From the NCBI GenBank assembly GCA_012845835.1, contig JABAKD010000024.1, positions 1,494,362 to 1,558,361 of the forward strand: a stretch of 64,000 nucleotides of DNA, read 5' to 3'. Under the pieces are notes generated by a model that saw only the letters and a program-made list of their open reading frames with translations, was not told the origin of the DNA and did no database searches. Of the stretch, positions 53,616-64,000 are shown in pieces (the first letter of the stretch is position 1; each line of letters begins with the position of its first letter). The position numbers and the translations under genes are program-made. The DNA comes from Undaria pinnatifida (taxonomy: Eukaryota; Sar; Phaeophyceae; Laminariales; Alariaceae).

Positions 53616-53971
53616 GCATGCTACGATAGAGGTATACCTCTTTTTGTCTGAAATGTTTTCTGAACGATGGGGGCTCCCTAGCCCAAGATCGTCGGAAATA
53701 CGCCATTCTGTTTGCATGATTCTTCTCGTTGTGTACCTAGGCCCTGGGACTTTTTCATCCGAGGGTATTAATAGCAGTTTTATTTTTCTCCCAAATCAGT
53801 TTTTGGGTCACGTTGTGTACCTGGGCCCTGGGACTTTTTCATCCGAGGGTATTAATAGCAGTTTTGATTTTTTCCCAAATCAGTTTTTGGGTCAAGGCAT
53901 GTCTTCAGCTCCCAAATTGAGGAAAACTCACAAAAAAAAAAAGTGGTGCACCTATGCTATCGTAGCACGCG
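53616..53971 (+). mobile_element. CTACGATAGAGG-family element with internal 80 bp duplication
   Basis: GCATGCTACGATAGAGGTAT to GCTATCGTAGCACGCG. The segment with GTACCTAGGCCCTGGGAC and GAGGGTATTAATAGCAG is present twice in tandem, showing the internal amplification seen on a larger scale at 52170-52830. Confidence 0.85.
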
Positions 53972-54532
53972 GCGATAGGACCGCCTTGCTGAGGGTGGAA
54001 AACCGCGCCCTATTCATTCCGGGCATTTATGGGTGCAATTTCCCAGTTTTGCGAGCGCCAATTAGAAGCGATTTTGACCGCCTTATACTGGAATACCCGC
54101 CGCCTTGTGCGCAGACCGCCTTGAGTTTCGAGGGACCCCGTCGATACTGTAGACTGATTCTTACCACGATAACCCCCCCCCAAACCAGCGATTTTCTTTA
54201 TCGAACGTTTCATGGCTGCTAGACACGAGGAATGATACAAATGATACAATTGAAAACAAAGTATCCATATATTGTCTTATGTGCCAAGGCCTGTCGATCG
54301 ACGACGTCGGGGTGTCGAGGGACAACGTATTTCAGGAGATCCGACCTGGAGCTGGTTTTGAAACCGCCGATTTTGGTGAAGAAAAGTCGGGGGGGCTACC
54401 GTAGTAAGACTCTGTACTGGAATTCTGACGACGATTTTGGGTCAAGAATCCCCGTCTCTGACACATCTAATTTGCTGCGATAGAAGTAGTGGCACATCTC
54501 CATCATGCTGCGATACAGACCATGGTTTTTTG

Positions 54533-54566
54533 GATCGTGGGTTCGAGTCCCACATCCACCATAATA
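54533..54566 (+). other. tRNA 3'-half-like fragment
   Basis: GTGGGTTCGAGTCCCAC forms a proper T-arm and is followed by ATCCACCA. No matching 5' acceptor strand (GGTGGAT) occurs at tRNA distance, so this is a fragment or tRNA-derived repeat. Confidence 0.55.
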
Positions 54567-55071
54567 AACTTTTTTAGACTTTCCCTGGGGACATGTCGAA
54601 CTTGAAAAACACTCTCTCCGCGGTATCCCTAGGAAACGAGACCGCTTGGGTAGTAACACATCCATCATGCTGCGATAGAGGTGTGATGTTAAGATACGGC
54701 CTCGAAAGGCCTGTAATTATCCGAATTGGAGATCATTTGGATGAGCTTCGTATGATAAGGTTGGCGTTTTATATTCGGGAAAGTTAGGAAATAGATCGGA
54801 GGCGCGCACGTGCGCCTCATAAGTCATCCGGGCTCTGGTCGAATCGAATAAATAAAGCTGGGTCTCTACGACAGGCAAACGAATTGAGTACTCTCCGAGG
54901 ACCTGCTCAGTTGACAGACCTGCAGGGGGCACTCTGTGTCCCCACCAATAACCTTACAGTGGCACATCCATCATGCCGCGATAGAGGTAGTGACACACCG
55001 CCATTCATTTTCTGAGGCTCATAATACTTGTAACCAGTTGAGGGGAGCTCTATACCCAGAGGTCTCTATTG

Positions 55072-55358
55072 TCCGGTCGCCCCGGTGGCGTATCAGGTTA
55101 CCCTCGAGCCTGGTATATAGTTCCGTTTCGTGAGTTCGAATCCCCCCCAGTGGATACACGTATAAAATTCGTGGGGACTTTTTCTTGTGTACAAATTGAC
55201 TTGCAGAAAGCGCGAGAACGTGAGTTAGCAACACTCGATGGAAAGTCGACGAGCAGTGGGATTGCTGAACCCTATGTGCACGATAAAAAATTGAAGGCAA
55301 GAACCGGGGGAGAGAGGGGACGACACCGGTGACCACGGCTTGTCCAGAAGCTGGAAAA
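55072..55358 (+). mobile_element. tRNA-derived SINE, copy 3
   Basis: CCGGTCGCCCCGGTGGCG head, GAGTTCGAATCCCCCCC B-box region, TTCTTGTGTACAAATTGAC and end CCACGGCTTGTCCAGAAGC. Confidence 0.88.
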
Positions 55359-56399
55359 CAGAAGTGTGAACGTAAAAATAAAAATAAATAATAAAAGGGC
55401 AAAAACTGATTTTGAGGCAAAAGTGGGCTCTATTAATAGGACAAATAAAAACTGATTTTGAGGAGAAAATGCAGCCCGATGGAGAACAAGCCCATGACCT
55501 AGAACTGTATGTGCACATCAAATCTTGCTCAGGCTGAACAAAAGTGTCGATTTTTTTTCTTCGCACGATTTCGGGTTATTAACCCTTTTAGCACCGCATT
55601 GCCTACATGTATGTGGGGAAAAAACACCCGGAGTTAGACTAGGATAGGATAATGTTAGGGCTTGGAAATGGGTTAAGTTGACCGCCATTCAGAAACCCAA
55701 AGTCCAAAAAGTGGTATAAGCCTCTATCGTCCCGCACGCATCGTTCTTTGGGAAAGCGTTTTAGTCAAAGAATGCTACTTCTGCCGTATCGGTGTCACGA
55801 GGGGCATGCCAGAGCACGTGCGTGCGCGTGTCATGCATGCGCTCTCCACTTTTTTTTGTCGGCGGTCGGGCACGTTGTTGGGGAGGAGACGGCAACGTGC
55901 ATGGTGCAGGACCACAATTAAACTGATCCCCCCTCTTGACCGGTACTTGGAAGAGGGGTAGGCCCTCGCACGCACACATGTACCCTGTTCGTGCTATATG
56001 CCACCCTCGTTGGACTGACAACATTGGTACAGACCACAATTACATGCTACGGTTGGTTACTGTAGTAGACGTGCAACTTTCTTGTTTCCTTGCAAGGTTC
56101 TTGGCTTGAAGCATGTTTTACTATAATGTTTAGCTCGCTCAAGAACTGATTTTTGGAGCTCAAAAGCCGATTTTTGAGCACAAAAATTCAAAGCGCAAAC
56201 TCGACGAGAACAGACTCCTCATGGCCTGGGTGGGTATAACAAAAAACAAAAACCCTTCGACAAAAGAACAACAATAGACATATATTCCGACGATTCTGCG
56301 TTAAGGAGCCCTGTTTCAAATTACATATATGCCGAAAAAGTGCAACCTCTATTATTGTATCACACGCGCCTTTTCCACCTTCCTTTGAAAACGTCTCCC

Positions 56400-56431
<32 letters not shown>

Positions 56432-57280
56432 TGTTAAGGGGGGGCGTACTCATTTGTTGCTCTTGCTTTATTTAGTCATTTGACCATTCATTGACCACGC
56501 ACCCCTTTTGAGACAAGAGTGCACACCGTTCCCACTCCCAACACCTCCAACATTCGGGCGCTCATTGCGCCTCTTCCACATGATATATAATACATGAAAA
56601 CTGTTTGCTCATCCCCTATCCCCGTCCTGTTTCACCGTCTGTGCCCACCAGCGCCTATCTCCAAGGATAGCGACCGTTTTCTCGGTACTCTCTATCTAGT
56701 GTCTACTACCAAACTCTTCCATGAAGGTCTCCCAGAGGGGGAGAGGGATGATATCTAGAGATGTGTAGACTACATTTTTTGCCTTTTCGTTTCTAAATGG
56801 CGGGGATCCTCTTAGCCCAAAATCGTCAGAAAAGAAAAACGCTACGAGCTGGGCCAGCTATGAAACGGATTTTTTGTTGTGAGGTCGTATCTTGTGAACC
56901 ACTGCGAATTAGAATGAACAAAAGATACCGCTGTAATCGGCAGATCACCGTGCATATGCAGCTCCACGTTGCCAGGTGATTGGAGGCGACTGGGCGCAAT
57001 TTATCCAAATGATCAGTTCGTACTAAAACATACTTGTCGTATTTTGTTCGTAAATATGTGTTTTTTTGTATGCCTGCAGTAGTAGGCCATGTGCGTTTTT
57101 TCACCGGGTGGTTGCAACACTTTCAATTTTCTCAAAATCAATTCAAGTGCGAGGTTTGAAAGATCCTCGAGTGTGATCAATCACCCCTCTTGCAGGGAAA
57201 AAAAACTACTACCTGTACTGCATGTGCACCTATATCAAACACGTAATACTGTAGCGCTACATATACTATTAATAGTATGA

Positions 57281-57572
57281 CGCGTGCTACGATAGAGGCG
57301 ATGGAGGTGCACTACTTTTTTTCTGAGGTTCCTCTATTTGGGCGCTTAAAATCCCTCCCAAAAAACTAATTCGGAGAGGAATAAAAATCGCTACACGGTC
57401 CGGATGAATAACCCCAGAACCTAGGTACACAACGAGGAACGTGCTAACAAAAATGGCCGGTATTTATTTTCCGACGATAGTATTGGTATTAGTATTAGTA
57501 GGTTAAGGAGCCCCGTCATTCAGTAAAACCATTTTCGCCAAAAAAAGATATACCTTAAAATCGTAGCAAGCG
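57281..57572 (-). mobile_element. CTACGATAGAGG-family element, inverted
   Basis: CGCGTGCTACGATAGAGG at the left and ATCGTAGCAAGCG at the right. The interior GGAGCCCCGTCATTCAG is the complement of the usual CTGAATGACGGGGCTCC. Confidence 0.8.
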
Positions 57573-57584
57573 TCTCATATGGAC

Positions 57585-57880
57585 AGTCTCATTTCGTGCA
57601 TAGCCGTCGTCGTATGGCCATAGATGGACCCCGGCATCGTGCCTGATACAATGTCGAGACGGAGCACATGTCCCGGGTTTTCACCGACCAGGCAGACGTA
57701 CATCCGGTGCACCAAGCGTGGAGCGCCGTTCGTAAGGTGTTCGCTCGGCGAGTCGCATGAAGGGGGCGAGCTGCATCCTCCCTCTTACTTCACTGAATCC
57801 TTGTTGTGTGGCCGACTCGGAGCCGCACCTTGTCGTGCGCACTTTTTCTTGCATATATTTCATGGATGGCAGGTTCGGAT
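57585..57880 (+). repeat. G-tract-headed dispersed repeat, headless copy
   Basis: CATTTCGTGCATAGCCG-like start, CGTATGGCCATAGA, GGGTTTTCACCGACCAGGC and GCGAGTCGCATGAAGG. Confidence 0.8.
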
Positions 57881-58329
57881 GAAATTTTCGTCTCAGGGGG
57901 AGGTGGCAGGAATAATACTGTAATGCAGCGCCAGCAATAGCATGCACACCAGCGTTCTACTCCCCGGTGTGTACTGCTGAAAATATTTACGTTTGGCGGT
58001 CAAACGAGCGCCTTCGCGCATCTTCAATGTTTACCATCAGCTATAATACGCGCTGCTTCAGCTGCTACTACGAACACAGTTTTTGTTTTTGAGGGCTCCT
58101 CAAGTCACGGAAGAGGTACAGTACCTTTTTTCGGCTAAAATCATAATTCTGAATGACGGTCAGGCTCCTTAGGAAAAGTAACCGTTATAGCACCGCACTC
58201 CCGACATGGGGACAAAACACTTAAAATAGGCTACATTATTTACAGGAAAATGTAGGAGTTGGAAATGGGCTATAACCCGAATTCGCCGGAAGGTCAAGGT
58301 TATTATTCGTTGTTTTGCTACACAGGAGT

Positions 58330-58580
58330 CGCTCTACGGTAGCCCCCCCAGCTTTCCTTCAACGACGTCGCCGGTTTTGAAACCAGCTCCCGGCCGTATC
58401 TCCGGAAAATACGGTGCCCCTTGCCGCCCCGACGTGATCGTTCGATACGAGTAACTAGTCCAAATGCAAATATGAAAATGTGTGAGGATGGTTTTTTCAT
58501 AGCATCCTGCCTCGTGTCGACCAGCCATGAAACGTCCGTCAAAGAAAATCGCTGTTTTTTTTGGGGGGGGCTATTGTCGT
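58330..58580. mobile_element. CTACGGTAGCCCCCCC-ended element, copy 2
   Basis: Left CTACGGTAGCCCCCCC, right GGGGGGGCTATTGTCGTAG. The interior matches 52931-53184 (CCGGCCGTATCTCCGG, GGTGCCCCTTGCCGCCCC). Confidence 0.75.
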
Positions 58581-58679
58581 AGCATCAGTCACAGCAGTAG
58601 TAGTACTTTTTGGTATGCCTGGGCCTTGCGTTCGTTCATCGGGCTGCACTTTCAGCAACAAGGACGCTTTTTTGCCCAA

Positions 58680-59140
58680 TAGGGGGTATACTACTAACAG
58701 TATATTGCTCAAGGGGTATACTATTAAAGAGTATAAACAGCTCGAGGGGTATACTACCAGGTATTAATTAGTATACAGCTCGAGGGGTAGACTATACTAT
58801 TAAATGATATACAGCTCGAGGGGTATACCATTAATAGTATTTAGCTCCAGGGGTATACTATTAGTATAGACTACAGCTCGAGGGGTATATTATTAGTAGT
58901 ATACAGCTCCAGGGGTATACTATTAATAGTATACCCCTCGAGGGGTATACCATTAATAGTACATAGCTCCAGGGGTATACTATTAATAGTATACAGCTCG
59001 AGGGGTATATTATTAATAGTATACAGCTCGAGGGGTATACTATTACTAGTATACAGCTCGAGGGGTATACTATTACTAGTATACAGCTCGAGGGGTATAC
59101 TATTAATAGTATGCTGTATACTATCAGTATTATACTACAC
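58680..59140. repeat. AGCTCGAGGGGTATACTATTA minisatellite
   Basis: About twelve 30-36 bp units with TATTAATAGTATACAGCTC. It lies inside a CTACGATAG-type element running from about 58575 to 59215. Confidence 0.92.
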
Positions 59141-61749
59141 ACAGCTCCTCAAGGGGTTAGGAGCCTCGGAAAAAAACATGGTGAGGTCACCGCTACCGTG
59201 GCTCGACACTACTTGATAAACCCTTTTAGCACTGCACTCCCGATGTGGGGACATAGCACTTGGAATTAGACTAGGAATGTTCTCGAGTTGGGAAAAGGTT
59301 AATACCCAGACAGATCATTGTAGCAGCATCGGATAACAACCACAGTAAACATCGCTCATTAACAACCACGAGAAACACCGCTCAAACAATCACGATACCA
59401 TTCATTTGAGTGATACCGTCTGTACCATTCTACCGAACCACAGGTAAGGTCAGTCGTCATGACGCTCAAGTAGAAGGTCCCCAATAAGCATCCCTCAACA
59501 AAAAAACGGCATATCATATGATGTTATTCTACCGAATCACAGCCCGTCAGTGGTCATGACGCTCTTCAACCACGACAATTTCGCTAAAAAAAAATGACGT
59601 TCTCACTGTACCGTTCTCGACCAAATCGCAGCTAGTCGTCACGACGCTCAACAATTTCCACGATAAATACCCATCAACGAAAACGACATATCATTTGTAC
59701 GAATCACATTCTACCGAATCACAGCGGGTCGTCAGGACGGCCAATCCCGATTCCCATCACTGTAGGGGCAAAGATTCGCCCGTCAACGCTTTGGGATTGG
59801 GATTGGGGTTTGGCAAATCCCAACCGCACCAACCGTCGCTGAACACGCACGAAATATTATCGATGAACAAAAAAGACAGCATCAGTGTAACATCGCTGAG
59901 TAATCACTACAGCGGGCCCCCCGATTCAAGAGCACCCGAGATACGAGCAATCGATTCAAGAGCAACCGAGATACGAGCACCCGATTTAGGAGCACCCGAG
60001 ATAAGAGCATTCGGGACTTAAAGGCGGTCATATCGGCCTATCCCGCCAAAATAAAAATAAAAGCCCATACATTGCCTGCTGCAGATAAGAGCAACCTGTA
60101 TTAACAGTACTTCGACCCTTCGATGACCCATTTCATACAGACCACAAGGCGATGAACGCCATCTAATCAAGCGTCTCGAGGAAAAGCTTGAGGCAACAAT
60201 TCGAGTAGTTTCGTCAAGCCTCACGCTTGCCTCACAGCTTCCTGCGCTGCAGTTCGAACAGCATCTCCTACTTGAACCAGCAGCTCATGTGGTTGATGCC
60301 GTAATCGTCGTTCTTTTTCATTTTTTTCGTGTCAATTTTTTCGTCCGAAGTCCAAAAAAGGGTTAAGACCGCCTGTTTCGGCTTGTCAAAGCGCGCTCTT
60401 GAATATGGATACTACCCACTGTAAAATTATCGCTGCAACAACCACGGCATTGTTGTCGCCGAACAACTACGATACCTTTCTAGCCCTGCAAAAATGGCCC
60501 CACACGCAAATTCCAAGGTGTTTGTTCCCAAAACGTGAGCGCAGCGTCAACAAAAGGGGGGCACAACTACACCGCTAAACTACAACAACGCCCCCCCTAC
60601 CCGTGTAGCATCGTTCAAAACAATCGCGACATAACTCTTGCCGCACAAACACTACCATACCATTGTCGACGAACAGCGACGACGACGGTATTGGGCAGCA
60701 TACACGATAGAAATATCGCTCGACAAACTACGATAGCGCCTGTCGCTGAACACGACGATGGCTAAAAAGCACACGAACGACTCCCCTCATCGTGATCTCG
60801 GTCAACAGCCACGACACTACTTTCGCTCAAAAACGGAAGACGATTTATGAAATCGCTCAACTACACCAAACCAAACCCTTCTTCGAGCGCACTGTGCAGC
60901 AGCACCGCCATACAGCAGTTTTCCGGCAAGAGGCCAAAGAACAAACAAATGAACGCTGCTTACAGCGCAAGAAAGAGCGTGACAACCACAACAACCACAG
61001 CCACAACACTGAAAGTCGAGAGAACGTACACCCCCCCCCCCCCGCCCTTGTCCCCCCTTCGTCCCCCCACCTTCCACCCCCTCCCCGTCCCCCCCGCCCT
61101 CGTCCCCGTTCCTCCCCTCTCCCCCCCCGGAAAAACGCCAAATACGACTAAATATGACTATTAATAATTACCGCACGTTTGCACGAAGTCATTGATGGAT
61201 GAAACGGTCGCTTTACCATACTACCATACACAAGAGCGGGTTTGCATGATAGACATGCCTGCCTGCCGATATCGCAAGCGGCCTTCGCCTCAAAAAAGAA
61301 AGCGGTTACACCAATCTTCCTTCAAGTGCAACGGCACACTTTCCGAGAACAAAGCTACTCGCTGCTGAGGTGGTGGTCGCGAACGAAAAGCACACACGAT
61401 GTTGTCCCGGTGGTTTCTCAAGAAAAACAAGAAATACCCCTGGCAGAATGCTATACTATAGAAACCCTTCAGAGCACAAAAAACAGCCGTTTCCGTTTGA
61501 CACCAAAAACATATACCAGGTAGTTAGTGAACGCGAAATCAGTTGTTTTTCGGAATGTCCAAGAAACAACAAAATTGCTTAAAAACAAAAACAACTGTTT
61601 TTCCCGTCACGTTCATTCAATAAAACCAAAGCGCCTGGATACCGGTCGCAGAAAGATACAAGAAAAAAAACCTTCCGTCACCAGCCTCACTACTTGTTTA
61701 TCAAGTTTCCTGATTGGAAAGATAACACGAGCTGTGCCATTCTCTGGGT

Positions 61750-62150
61750 TTTCAACGCGCCGAGGGCATCGCCGGGGGAGGGAACGATGCCATCCGACTT
61801 GTCCAATCTCCCGGGGTTTCGACATACCGAGGATATCGTCCTAGGGGGGGTGGGGATGGGGGTGACGCCCGGCTTGTCCAAGACCCGGGGATTTCAACGC
61901 AAGGAGAGCGTGTCGAGGGGGGGGGTCTGTTGTGTGGAAACGATCGATTCGCCCAAGTCCCCGGGGTTTCAACGCCAGAAGGGCAACGACGGCGTACGTG
62001 GGGTGTTACGACCAAGTTTTCCAAGCCCCCGGGGTTTCAGCGCAAAGACAGCATTACTGAGGGGGTGGGGGGCGGTGATGCCCTTTGTTGTTTGTAATCA
62101 TCCTGGGGATTCAACGCACGGTTTGCATTACGGCGGTGAGGGGGGATGGT
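61750..62150. repeat. About 75 bp minisatellite next to the EGF-gene exon
   Basis: Five to six units with CCCGGGGTTTCAACGC, a G-rich run and GACTTGTCCAA. It begins just past the donor of exon 62303-62170, and its GACTTGTCCAA part resembles the complement of that donor region (TTAGACGAGTCGG). It may be another splice-junction array or a coding tail. Confidence 0.75.
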
Positions 62151-62169
62151 CGCGCCCGACTCGTCTAAC

Positions 62170-63171
62170 CTGGAGTAGAGGCTGCGCTTCCCGAGGCGTC
62201 GGTAACGCACGATCCGCGTCGCGGCAAAGAAGGTGAATACAAATAGTATCGTCGCAATTCCAGACAGCAAGTGTGGGACCAAAGGGGGCGACACGGGCCA
62301 CAGCTTCCCACCTTCTCTACGCTGTTTTTTTTTGTTTGCGTCGGGTCAGCGTTTTTTTCGGGTTTCGGTAATGGAAGATGCGACGCAAGCGACAGCAGAG
62401 GGAGGAGGAGGGAGGGGTGGGGCGGGGGAGGGAGGGGCGGCGGGGGGGGGTGTTAGTGACAGCGGTGGTGGTAGCGGCGGCAGCGGCGACGACGGCGATG
62501 GCGGAGCTGTTTGCGCTGGTGGTGGTGGGTGGCGGTGGTGTTGTTGTTGGTGTTTTTGTGCCGATGCTACAATCACGACTCTACGCCCGCCGAGCGAGGC
62601 GTACGATTCTACAATCATAATCTTCCAACCAACACACAGGACGTTGACAGCAGACAGGAGCACTGCATGTATCGATAACATCTCACCTCCCCGTCATCGC
62701 CTGCCGCGGCTGCTCGGCAATGAGGCCCCGTCCACCCCTCCCCGCACTTGCACCGTTTTCTTCTGTCACACTCTTCGCCGTTACAATCTTCCCTCCCTCT
62801 GTGGTTTCGAATGCACAGGAAGCACAGGAAGGGGCGGTTGGTTAGCAAACACTCTCATATAATAAAAAATGAAAAACGCCAGTTCTGAGTACGGCCGATT
62901 GAAGGAGTTGAAACCCAACTCCGCAAGCTGCGTGGTTCTCAAAATTGTACCGAGGCACATCGTGCAGACACCGTAACATCGGCATTTGCAATTTGACGGC
63001 TGTAACCTACCTGCAACTCCCACCCCCCGTCTGCACCGGCAACATGGGTCGCTCGCCGTCCTGGTCCATGTATCGGTGCTCGTGGGCCTTGATGAAGTCT
63101 CTCGTAGGATACTCCTTCGTGTCACAGCCGAGCGTGTGGGAGCTGTCGTTCTTTGCCTGATAGACTCGGAC
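62170..63171 (-). CDS. Single-pass membrane protein with EGF-like domain, partial
   Basis: Three exons on the minus strand: 63171-63011, 62798-62687 and 62303-62170, in consistent phase. The first encodes GCDTKEYPTRDFIKAHEHRY and RPMLPVQTGGGSC, which I do not recognise. The second completes a six-Cys EGF-like domain ending CKCGEGWTGPHC, the classic EGF signature. The third has SGIATILFVFTFFAATRIV, a transmembrane helix, then a basic stop-transfer RYRRLGKR. The topology would be EGF outside, short tail inside. Neither start nor stop is visible: further exons lie right of 63171 and probably left of 62170. Function unknown; a cell-surface or wall-facing role is only inferred. Confidence 0.6.
62687..62798 (-). 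CDS. EGF-like exon
   Basis: After acceptor AACCACAG: GREDCNGEECDRRKRCKCGE and GWTGPHCRAAAAGDDGE, donor GTGAGA, phase 0. The spacing C-x-C-x5-G-x2-C fits EGF_1. Confidence 0.75.
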
Positions 63172-63279
63172 CTTGGAGCACGCGATAAATCAAAAATAAG
63201 AACAAAAACCGGGATAAAACAAAATAAAAACAAGAAATACATATCAACAGCAACGAAAACTGCCACGATAAAGTGAAGG

Positions 63280-63410
63280 AGACGCCAGCTAACGTGGATA
63301 GCGAATACGAGTTAAATTGGCGCACGTTTTCATGAAAGAAAGCACGTGGAAGTGTGGTGAGCTTAAAACTTTGTTTTTTCCCATTCACCGGAAAACGAGG
63401 GAAAAAAAAG
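63280..63410 (+). repeat. Fragment of the 0.4 kb dispersed element
   Basis: GATAGCGAATACGAGTTAAA, GGAAGTGTGGTGAGCTTAAA and TTTTTTCCCATTCACCGG. Confidence 0.8.
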
Positions 63411-63439
63411 CACAAAACGAGCACACAGAAAAAATACAT

Positions 63440-63535
63440 GGAGCCTCTCGTGGGGTGTATGCTCCTCGGTGTCACAGCCGACAGAGTGGAGGCTGTCGTT
63501 CTCCACCTGGTACTTCCCCACCTCCAACCAAGCAC
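63440..63535 (-). pseudogene. Decayed copy of the 5' part of the EGF-gene exon 63171-63011
   Basis: YQVENDSLHSVGCDTEEHT against YQAKNDSSHTLGCDTKEYP. It lies upstream of the real exon in the preceding intron and breaks off after about 30 residues. Confidence 0.8.
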
Positions 63536-63734
63536 CAGGATAAAAGACAACAAGAACAAAAAACAACAAACAAAAAACCAAAAACAAAGTGACAACACGG
63601 ACAAGCACACAAACACACGGGTCAAGCCTCTCGGGTGCGTCTCATCCGTCGGTACACTATTACGGAGATCAACTGTTAACACGATGAAATCGCACACGAA
63701 AACAGGAAATCGTCGCCACCGTTCGGGAGAGCTT

Positions 63735-63880
63735 TCTTACGCTAAGACTGTTCGATTGAGGCTCCGTATGCCCGGTGAGACCAGCCCACAATACTAGCTT
63801 GAACCAAGAGCTTTCCTACGCTGAGACTGTTCGATTGAGGCTCTCTATGTCCGGTGAGACCAGCCAACAAAACTAGCTTG
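63735..63880. repeat. About 84 bp tandem duplication
   Basis: Two units with GAGCTTTCTTACGCTAAGAC, TGTTCGATTGAGGCTC and GGTGAGACCAGCC. Confidence 0.9.
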
Positions 63881-64000
63881 AACCAAACGCTAGCAAGCAA
63901 AGGCGGGTGCTTTTGCCTCTTTTCTTGTTTTACAATTCATCCTGCTAACAGTGGATTTCGGTAATAGCGGTCCTCTCATGTCAATATACCCGCGCTTTTC

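Larger units (their letters stand above)
49015..61700. other. Intergenic repeat desert
   Basis: 12.7 kb with no gene I can support. It contains G tracts, G-tract-headed repeats, a TTG microsatellite, MITE-like elements and arrays derived from them, a SINE, a tRNA-like fragment, a 29-base G run (56401-56429) and a CTCGAGGGGTATACTATTA array. Tandem CGATTCAAGAGCACCCGAGA units lie at 59925-60010. Confidence 0.6.

Overview
This window is nuclear DNA from a eukaryote with very long, repeat-packed introns. The best guess is a photosynthetic stramenopile, probably a brown alga or close relative. Reasons: one protein starts with a signal peptide followed by a Phe-initiated transit-like segment, as in heterokont plastid proteins; a trehalose-phosphate synthase carries a starch-binding-like (CBM20) front end; there are many introns, including GC-AG ones; and non-coding DNA dominates. 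The species cannot be fixed from the window alone. Nothing looks bacterial, organellar or viral. No database search was run: every assignment comes from reading protein motifs, splice sites and reading-frame phase.

Four multi-exon genes can be reconstructed. (1) Minus strand, 24266 down to 1050 and off the left edge: a CBM20 plus GT20 trehalose-6-phosphate synthase. Ten exons are visible and all nine visible splice junctions keep phase; the end of GT20 and any phosphatase domain lie outside. (2) Plus strand, 26390-34645: a complete five-exon THUMP-domain rRNA methyltransferase of the RlmL/UPF0020 family, 782 residues, with a plastid-type presequence. It is head-to-head with gene 1 across about 2.1 kb. 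(3) Plus strand, about 42087-49014: an NAA10-type N-alpha-acetyltransferase with four well-supported core exons and a likely fifth. (4) Minus strand, 63171 to 62170, incomplete at both ends: a membrane protein with one EGF-like domain and one transmembrane helix.

The rest is repeats: pentanucleotide satellites, 55-150 bp minisatellites, at least four inverted-repeat-ended (MITE-like) families, a tRNA-derived SINE in three copies, a 0.4 kb dispersed element, a G-tract-headed repeat and fold-back elements. The stretches 34646-42086 and 49015-61700 hold no gene I can support.

The most interesting observation is that all four genes carry decayed partial copies of their own exon ends inside the neighbouring introns. 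Copies of an exon's 3' end plus donor lie downstream of that exon. Copies of an acceptor plus an exon's 5' end lie upstream. At least eleven junctions show this, some as tandem arrays such as 8780-9420. This suggests intron growth by tandem duplication across splice junctions. Two further signals are strong excess of the 9-mer TACCWGGTA (20 exact copies found by eye) and three GC-AG introns among about 18.
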